The notes below the pieces were generated by a model, which did not search any database, was not told the origin of the DNA, and saw only the letters and a list, made by a program, of their open reading frames with translations. Shown here one piece after another: positions 57,256-64,000 of a stretch of 64,000 nt of DNA. Source of the DNA: Helicostylum pulchrum (taxonomy: Eukaryota > Mucoromycota > Mucoromycetes > Mucorales > Mucoraceae); NCBI GenBank assembly GCA_025677825.1, contig JAIXMO010000064.1:90101-154100 (forward strand). Reading direction: 5' to 3'. Both the position numbers and the translations under genes were made by a program. How positions within the stretch are numbered: the first letter of the stretch is position 1; each line of letters opens with the position of its first letter.

Positions 57256-59890
57256 ATGGGTGGAGGACCTCTTTATCAAAATAATAATATACCTGGACCT
57301 AGTTATCCGTATACTGAAGTACCTGAACAACAACAAGCTTCTTCGTATGAACAACAGCAACAGCAGCAGCAGCAACAGCAACAACAGTTACAGCAACAGC
57401 AATACTTGGCGGAACAAAGTAGAAAGAGAAAAGAGTATCAACGAAGAGTAATAAAATTGAAAAAAAAATTGATTTTTACAGTAGTGACTTTTTTTTAAAA
57501 ACTAATTCCCCTTTTATTGTAGTCGAATTACAATCCTTTTCTTAATCAACAATCTAGTTGGACATCTCAACCTTCTTCTTCTTTTGCACCAGTGTATCCC
57601 AGTTATGATCCAACTGAATTTCAAGTTGACCCAGTTCCGTTAAGTGCGCCTGTATTACCACCTGTACCTGCAGCGTATCGAACACCATCAACTGTGTTTA
57701 TCAGCAGTCCACCACCACCACCGCCCGTATTTATCAGACCTGAGCATCCAACTGTGTTTAGCAGACCTGCTGAACCGGAGAACGAGCCTATACCAACAAA
57801 TAAAAACCCTATGCGTTTGATTTATACTAAATCCGGTTTTTATTTGAGGTCAACTAACCCCATGGTGAGCCAAAGCATACATGGCTTTTTGGCTATATTT
57901 TCTAAATCGATGGAAAATGTTGATATATGTATAGGGTGGATACCGGAATACTTGATTGAACCGCATGATATAGCCAAGTTTATTGAACTGGATGGTACGT
58001 TAGCATCAGACCACGGGTTCCCCAAGATTGATTTAAATATGGGACAAGCAGAGACAATGACAATTAGTTTAAAGAACACACATTCGCTTTATGTCTGCCC
58101 ACCTTCAACGGCAGGACAAGGTTCAATTGTCATCACCTCTAAGTCTGGGGATATGATGAAACCCGTTTGGTATTCTGCTACTAGTATGGGTAATACAGGT
58201 GATTTACAAGCAGATTTAAATAGTTGGCCTGGATATGATATTATTGACATCATTAACGCTTTTTGCCCTTTACAAAGGTACTTAATATTTATTTATATAT
58301 ATTGGGTTGGTTAGTATTAAAATATTTTTTATTTATAGTTCGGCTGAAACACAATTTGTTCATCTGGTTGGAAAACCCACTATTGCTAGTACTAGTAGTA
58401 CTACTAATACTTCACCAACACCAATGTCGGCTTCAATATCACAATCAAGTAGTGACCCCATTGTAAAAGCAGTTGAGAGTGCTAGATGGAGTTTACTGGA
58501 ACGGCTATCCAAGATTACACAATATTCTCGAGACACGGCAGCACAAGTGTTTTCACAAGCGTTTCAAACAAATAAAACTGTTCGTAATACAGTCAATGAA
58601 TATCAAATGGCTTCACAGTACTTGCAAAGATGGGGCACACATGCCAACCCTGAAAACGAGTATTATCTCATGGATGATACAGACGGGTTACTGTACGGTA
58701 TGCCTGAAATTAGCGGACCGACACCTATTCATACAAGAAGAGAACCTGTTTCGCCCGAGGAATGGATCGCGCTGTTTGATAACGACGGAAGACTCTCTGT
58801 TTCTACAGACGTTGTTAAACACTTGGTGTTCCAAAGTGGACTTGATTCAGATATTCGTATCGAGGCATGGAAGTTCCTGCTGGGAGTGTACCCCTGGAAA
58901 TCTACGTTTGATGAACGAGAGGCGATTCGGCGCAGTAGAGCCGAAGCGTACTACAGCATCAAGGCGAAATGGTTTGATAATATGGAGATTCGAAACTCAA
59001 AAGAGTTTAAAGATGAAAAGCATCGTATTGATAAAGATGTGCATCGTACAGATCGATCACAAGAAGCGTTTGTGGGAGAAGACTTGCCGAACCCAGATCT
59101 TGATATGTGTGTAGGAACCAATGCTAATTTAGAAATCATGAAGGATATCCTGGTGACGTATAATTATCATAATACAGATTTAGGGTACGTGCAGGGTATG
59201 TCAGATCTTCTGGCACCGCTGTTTGTAGCGATGGGAGATGAAGCGATGGCGTTCTGGGTGTTTAGTCTGTTTATGGAGAGAATGCAGTCGAACTTTTATA
59301 TTGATCAGTCTGGTATGCACGGTCAGTTGAAGACGCTGGATGGGTTAATACGATTTATGGACCCCGTGTTGTATAAACGGTTAGAGGAAACAGAGACGTC
59401 GAATTTGTTCTTTTGCTTTCGGTGGTTGCTAGTGTGGTTCAAAAGAGAATTTGAGTGGGAAGATGTCATTCGGCTTTGGGAGGTGCTTTGGACGGATCAT
59501 TTGAGTGATAAAATGGTCTTGTTTATTGCGCTAGCTGTAATTGATGCACATCGAGATGTTATCTTGAAAGAATTGAATCAATTTGACGAGATACTCAAGG
59601 TATCTTTCTCTTTTGTTTTTTGTTTTTTACAGTCTATTTAACATCTTTTTTTGTAGTATATCAATGATTTAACTGGTAATATTCCGTTGGAACCTACGTT
59701 GCAACGAGCAGAGGTTTTATTCTACCAATTTGAAAGTAAAATTCGAGCAATGCAGCACAAAAAGTCCTTGTTGGAAGACCAGTTACAGATTCGGTCTGTT
59801 TGGAATAGCAGTGAAAGAGTATTAATACAAGAACGTATTGAGAAGTTACAAATTCCAGATAAACTATTGTCATTGTTAAAAACGAAATAA
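57256..59890 (+). CDS. GYP7: TBC-domain Rab GTPase-activating protein (GYP7/TBC1D15-like)
   Basis: Four exons: 57256-57447, 57523-58277, 58339-59599, 59657-59890; 813 aa. The N-terminus has a poly-Gln run (CAG/CAA codons, about residues 33-50) and a Pro-rich segment. The middle domain (MRLIYTKSGFYLRSTNPM onward, then FVHLVG) is the DUF3548-type region of the Gyp7 family. The TBC domain (about 460-740) has RIEAWKFLLGVYPW, the arginine finger in KDVHRTDR, the glutamine finger in LGYVQGMSDLLAP and FFCFRWLLVWFKREF. It stimulates GTP hydrolysis by Ypt7/Rab7-type GTPases on vacuole/endosome membranes. The next gene starts 103 bp downstream. Confidence 0.94.
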
Positions 59891-59993
59891 AAATTACACG
59901 TGATTGCGCGGGTCTTTATATAATGTGTGTTTGCTTGTAATTTTTTTTTACTTTTAGTTTTTTTTTTGTTCATTTGATTATACATTTTATACA

Positions 59994-61496
59994 ATGCAAA
60001 GTAGTGATGCAGAGCAAAACGATACAACTAATTTGTACAAGACTTTAAACTTGACAAAGAGTGCAACGCAAGACGAAATTAAAAAGGTTATTTTCATTGC
60101 TTGTATCGATTTTTGTCTTGGCATAAAAAAAAATAACTTTTTTTTGCAAAGTGTAGGCTTACAGAAAGTTAGCACTGAGATATCACCCTGATAAAAACCC
60201 CAATTGTGAAGACCAGGTAAAAAAAAAATTAGGATTTATATGTGTAAGTTTTACTTATAAGAGGTAACCCTTTTTTTGTTTCCTTAGTTTAGAACTGTCA
60301 ATCATGCTTACGAGGTAAAAACCAGCATAAAAAGGGATAAGGAAGAAGCTAGTTTTATAACCTTATATAGTATAGATTCTTTCAGACCCACAAAAGCGAC
60401 GAATTTATGATCGGTACGGATCTGTTGGATTAAATATGGCAGATACGATGGGAGGAGCGATGTTTTTAGATCCAGAGGTAGAAGCGATGGTATTGGCGTT
60501 CTTTTGCTTGTTATCAGTTATACTGATTTCTTTATTGATCTGGTTAATATTTATTTGTTTACGAGTGGATGGGTCTGTTCGTTGGCCTTGGTCAGTTGTG
60601 TTTATACCGCTTTGGATTGTGGATGGGTTTGTATTATGGGCTACTATTTATCGTATGAAGAATTATGACGCAGCAAAGAACGAAGAATTGAATCGTACAC
60701 AACAACAACAACAACAAGAAGAAGACGAAGACAACAATACGGATGAACATGATGGGTTATTAGGTGGAAGCACATCTACTACGTCTAAATTACAACATCG
60801 ATATAACCAATTTATACCTTTTATTCAATGTTGCTTGGTACTTGTGTTCCAAGTGTTGGTTGTGTTGTGTTTAGATGACCACTTTGAGGGTAATATCGGT
60901 TATGTGTTTATACCGTTTTACTTGTATCAAGTTATCAATACAGTCAAGAACGGTAAAAAGGGGTGGTCAACACGCGCAGTTATTTTTGTGCAAATGACGT
61001 TTATTTTGTTACAATTGGAGTATATTAGAAAAGGATATTCTTGGTTCATAGTGTTTATTCCGTTGTATTGTTTGGGCTTGTTTAATTTCTTCAAGTTGTA
61101 CCAAATGTATAAAAAGTTTGCGGGTCATTTACAGGGACCGGAGGCTAAGCAAGGAAAGATGTTGGTCATGGTGTGTTCAGTTATTTATTCGTTATTAGCT
61201 GTCTTGTTTTATACTGTGTTGGGTTTAATAGCTAGAAGATTAGATGGGTCATCTAGTATTAAATTAAGTGTCATTCTTATACCTGTATTTATTATTTTGG
61301 TAAAGTACACTCTCCCCTTTTGTTGTTGTTCTTGTATACTAACACATATATATAGAGCGTGTTATTGTGCTGTACTGGATGCTGTTTTCCTTGTATGCTT
61401 ATGGCTTCTTCTTTACCTATGGACGATAATGAAGATTCTTCCGAGCCATTGCAGCCACAACAAGTGGTAAATGCAAACAGAAGAATTACGGAATAA
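59994..61496 (+). CDS. DnaJ-domain / TMEM185-like membrane fusion protein
   Basis: Five exons: 59994-60086, 60157-60216, 60288-60314 (27 nt), 60376-61299, 61356-61496; 414 aa. The J-domain (about 13-70) has LYKTLNL, the HPD motif at 41-43 in YRKLALRYHPDKN, and ILSDPQKRRIYDRYG. It is followed by about eight membrane segments in the TMEM185/fragile-X-F-associated pattern: RWPWSVVFIPLWIVDGFVLW, later VFIPFYLYQVINTV and WFIVFIPLYCLGLFNFFKLY. A poly-Gln/Asp/Glu loop interrupts the membrane part, and the C-terminus is polar. The J-domain would recruit an Hsp70 to an organelle membrane, probably ER; the role is unknown. The splice joins are phase-neutral, and the J and TMEM185 parts share one exon, so fusion by mis-annotation is unlikely. 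Confidence 0.88.
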
Positions 61497-62139
61497 AAAA
61501 AAAATCTTGGCGATCACTTATATTAAATTAAAAATAGTAGTATGCTTATTTTGGTGCTACATAAATCCTTATTTTTGCAGTTCTTTATTTAACAACTTTT
61601 TGTTTTTTTTTTGCTTGGTGCACAAAATGTCTGTGTATATACGGAAAATAGGGTCAAGTATATCCCCTTGAAAAAAGGAGGCTGTATTTATCCGCTCCCT
61701 CTTTTTATAGTACTTGAAACCTTGTCAAAAAAAAATGCTACTGCTATTCGCACGCACACACACTCTCAAAAAGATTAAATAGGTAAACGCGTACGTAAAG
61801 GTCTAAGCCCCTTCTTTGAAATAGACGATCGGAAAGCCATCATTGTAATAGTATGATTGAGCTTAATTTTTACTGTAAGAATAAGGAAAGAATAGATACG
61901 TATTTAATAATAGATTTTACAATTAAAAAAAGAAGAACAATAAAACGGCCTTCCCTCATCTTGGCACACATAAATTACTACTAACTACACTTTAATTTGG
62001 GCTGAGGCTGATGTTTTCCTCTTCCGCTCACTCTTCTCATTATTCTATTCCAGCTTCACATAAAAACCTTTAAAAGTGGGGCAACTCTTTCTTCCCCCTT
62101 TTTTCCACCTGTTTTTTTTTTATTAATATTATTTTGAGT
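61497..62139. other. intergenic region upstream of the lipid phosphatase
   Basis: 643 bp without a supported gene. A 66-codon frame beginning inside the tail of the preceding gene has no recognisable domain. The last 60 bp before the start codon are pyrimidine-rich, fitting a leader. Confidence 0.4.
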
Positions 62140-63450
62140 ATGAAACTTGACGCCTTTCAAAAACGTTTAGCGTTATCATACTTGTACGATTGGCTGCTTG
62201 TAGTTATTATGACAGTAGCGTTCTTTGCTATTGATCAAATCCCACCGTTTCATAGAATGTTTTCACTAGAGGATAAATCCATCATGTTTCCTTATGCTGA
62301 AAAAGAAACTATACCAGTCTGGTTATTAATGGTATTATTATTAACACAATCATATTAAGAAAAGATAATTAATAGCAACAAAACTCAGATTATTGTTTTA
62401 TTGGTACCAATTATTATTATTGGGTTTATTTCAATGAGTGGGTATGGGTATAAGAGAAGTCTTCATGATTTCCACAGTGGTGTACTTGGTACGTTGTTTC
62501 TCCTTTTAACTTTTCTCTCCTGAACGTACATATATATATATATTATTATCCCTTTCTAATTATTCTCCTGATTTTATGTGTAAAAATAGGCCTCTGTTTA
62601 GGTTTAGCCATGACAATTATGTTGACAGATGTAATCAAGGTAAAAAAAAAAAAAAGCAGTAAAAAGAAAAAGACACTCGATGTTGACGCTGTATTAAAAT
62701 ATAGGTTACAGCTGGTAGACCGAGACCTGATATGCTGTCACGTTGTCAACCACCTGCTGATAGCGTAGATCCAGTATTTGGATTATCTAGTGTAGCAATT
62801 TGTACGACAGATATTAATTCTCATATTATGATTGATGGATTCAAGAGTTTTCCCAGCGGTCACTCATCTTGTAAGCGAATAAATCATTTTTTAAAAGAAA
62901 AGCAGTTACTAACAAAGTATATAACAGTCTCGTTTGCTGGTTTAATGTACTTGGCGTTTTATATTGCAGGCAAAATGAAAATGTTTGATCAAAAGGGAGT
63001 AAGTATATAGTGGTATTATTAGTTTTATTAATCTTTATTTATTAACGTATTATATTGTAGCACACGTATAAAGGATTTTTATTTGCGTTCCCAATTATTG
63101 GAGCATTATTAGTCGCTATTTCACGTACAGAAGATTACCGTCACCATTGGCACGATGTTACGATTGGAGCATTACTAGGTACATTTTGCTCCTACTTTTC
63201 TTACAGACAATATTACCCTGGATTATCGCAAGATGCTTGTCGCGATCCCTTTTTGAACAGAGTCGCACACTGTCGTAAAGGGTTTGATGTGGAATCTAGT
63301 GGTACAAACGACACAAGCTATGTAAACGATCATACGCAACCCAAAAATTATCAGTTGGATGATCAGGACAGTGATGATTTATCGGGTAGTAGTCAGCAAC
63401 ATATTTTAGATGGCAATAACAGTCGTATACCACTTGTAGGAAGAAATTAG
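62140..63450 (+). CDS. PAP2-type phosphatidate/lipid phosphate phosphatase (DPP1/LPP-like)
   Basis: Six exons: 62140-62331, 62389-62488, 62590-62639, 62705-62870, 62928-62998, 63061-63450; 322 aa. Six membrane segments and the three PAP2 catalytic motifs: KVTAGRPRP (motif 1, created by a splice), KSFPSGHSSFSF (motif 2, also spanning a splice) and SRTEDYRHHWHD (motif 3). This Mg-independent enzyme dephosphorylates phosphatidic acid, diacylglycerol pyrophosphate or lyso-lipids at vacuole or plasma membrane. The C-terminal about 75 residues are polar (Asp/Ser/Gln-rich). With the phospholipase D in this window, both ends of phosphatidic acid turnover are present, though no direct link is shown. 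Confidence 0.94.
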
Positions 63451-63571
63451 TTAGTAAAAAGATCATCCCATTCTTTTAGTAGTTTAATTTTTTCAGTTGA
63501 AAGTGGTTCAAGCTGAAATATACAAATAAATGTCAGTGAAAAAGTAAGGTGTTATCCAATCTACTACTATA

Positions 63572-64000
63572 CAGTGGCTCCACCCCCAATATTCGCTTTC
63601 CAATAAATTAAATTTGCTTTGGTTTCCAACCAAAGTTCGTTTTGGTAATAATTCACATTTCGCGTTTGCATCATCCAAAGTTCGCTTTGGTACCATCAAA
63701 GTTTGCTTTTGTTTTGTTATTTTTTGCTTATGCTAAGTGTCGCTTAACGATTACATATTCATTAGCAAGAGGGCTTCATTTATGTGTTGCATGTTTGAAA
63801 TTGATAGGGAACAGTCAATGTTTTGATAAAGATCCAACTTTTTGTTGTCGTAGTAACAATTTTTGCACAGAAGTAAGTTCTTTCAATCGGTGTTAAATAA
63901 TATTCATTATTACACCAAGGCATTTTTGATCTCGTAAACTGTAACCAGAAAAAATTAATTTTTAAGAGATAGTTCGTCAAACACTATTATCTGATCGGAT
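63572..64000 (+). mobile_element. Tc1/mariner-like left terminus, running off the window
   Basis: Starts CAGTGGCTCCACCCCC after a TA dinucleotide (63570-63571), the same ends-with-CAGTG/TA layout as the MITE at 23138. The subterminal 150 bp repeat a short unit: CCAAAG-TTCG-TTTTGG at 63630-63645, CCAAAG-TTCG-CTTTGG (perfect 6-bp stem, 4-nt loop) at 63675-63690, and degenerate copies around 63590, 63612 and 63696. Further right is an open frame with clustered cysteines (LHLCVACLKL, CFDKDPTFCC) ending at a possible GTAAGT donor near 63871. The right terminus is not in the window. Confidence 0.55.

Noticed and set aside
57350..57410. CAG/CAA repeat as a mobile or regulatory repeat
   Set aside because: It is in frame and encodes a poly-Gln stretch of the GYP7-like protein, common in fungal proteins.
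61471..61671. 66-codon frame after the DnaJ-TMEM185 gene
   Set aside because: It begins inside the terminal exon in another frame and has no domain.
1..64000. CRISPR arrays, bacterial operons or ribosomal RNA genes
   Set aside because: No regularly spaced identical repeats, no Shine-Dalgarno/operon structure and no rRNA-like sequence seen; the window is eukaryotic throughout.

Overview
This is an AT-rich nuclear stretch from a fungus. Genes are densely packed and broken by many short introns (mostly 50-80 nt, GT-AG, with a few GC-AG). The gene set mixes standard fungal genes (SPF1, XPO1, FIP1, IDH1, PTC7, AIM41, GYP7) with genes missing from yeasts (APH-1 of gamma-secretase, GCP5, a TMEM97/sigma-2 receptor protein, a TMEM185-like protein). 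Base composition, intron style and transposon debris point to an early-diverging lineage, most likely Mucoromycota (Mucorales). That assignment is inference. Spliced models were built by hand from reading frame, splice sites and family knowledge. Every multi-exon CDS below keeps frame across all junctions.

Layout. 0.8-8.5 kb: an RTN4IP1-like oxidoreductase converging on a TMEM97-like protein, a zinc polyol dehydrogenase diverging from an aquaporin, and a seven-exon sugar transporter. 9-15.7 kb: gamma-tubulin complex protein GCP5, mitochondrial ClpP and NAD-isocitrate dehydrogenase subunit 1; the last two converge with 6 bp between stop codons. 16.9-21 kb: the ER P5A ATPase SPF1, followed by a perfect 17-bp hairpin. 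21.8-24.4 kb: a small unrecognised CxxH/CxxC membrane protein, a Tc1/mariner-type MITE and a Fanzor/TnpB-like C-terminal relic. 24.4-32 kb: FIP1, exportin-1, a small unknown gene and the RIM2-type pyrimidine nucleotide carrier. 33.5-37.8 kb: a stand-alone Utp12-domain protein and a 15-exon phospholipase D. 37.9-41.3 kb: transposon-like debris and small genes. 41.3-49.2 kb: peroxiredoxin, arrestin-like adaptor, four-helix membrane protein, RNF126-like E3 ligase, APH-1 and PTC7. 50.6-56.2 kb: two head-to-head catalases sharing a 1.2-kb promoter region. 56.5-63.5 kb: AIM41, a GYP7-like RabGAP, a DnaJ-TMEM185 fusion and a PAP2 lipid phosphatase. A second Tc1/mariner-like terminus opens at 63.57 kb and runs off the edge.

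Themes. Several genes serve mitochondria (ClpP, IDH1, RIM2, PTC7, AIM41, probably the RTN4IP1-like enzyme and a 56-aa basic protein). Two catalases and a peroxiredoxin provide peroxide defence. No bacterial-style operon is seen. The most distinctive items are the 264-bp identical tract shared by the otherwise diverged catalases, initiator ATG codons cut off or split by introns, a 6-nt microexon, four GC-AG introns with the same donor hexamer, the J-domain/TMEM185 fusion, the APH-1 gene, and the Fanzor relic near a MITE.
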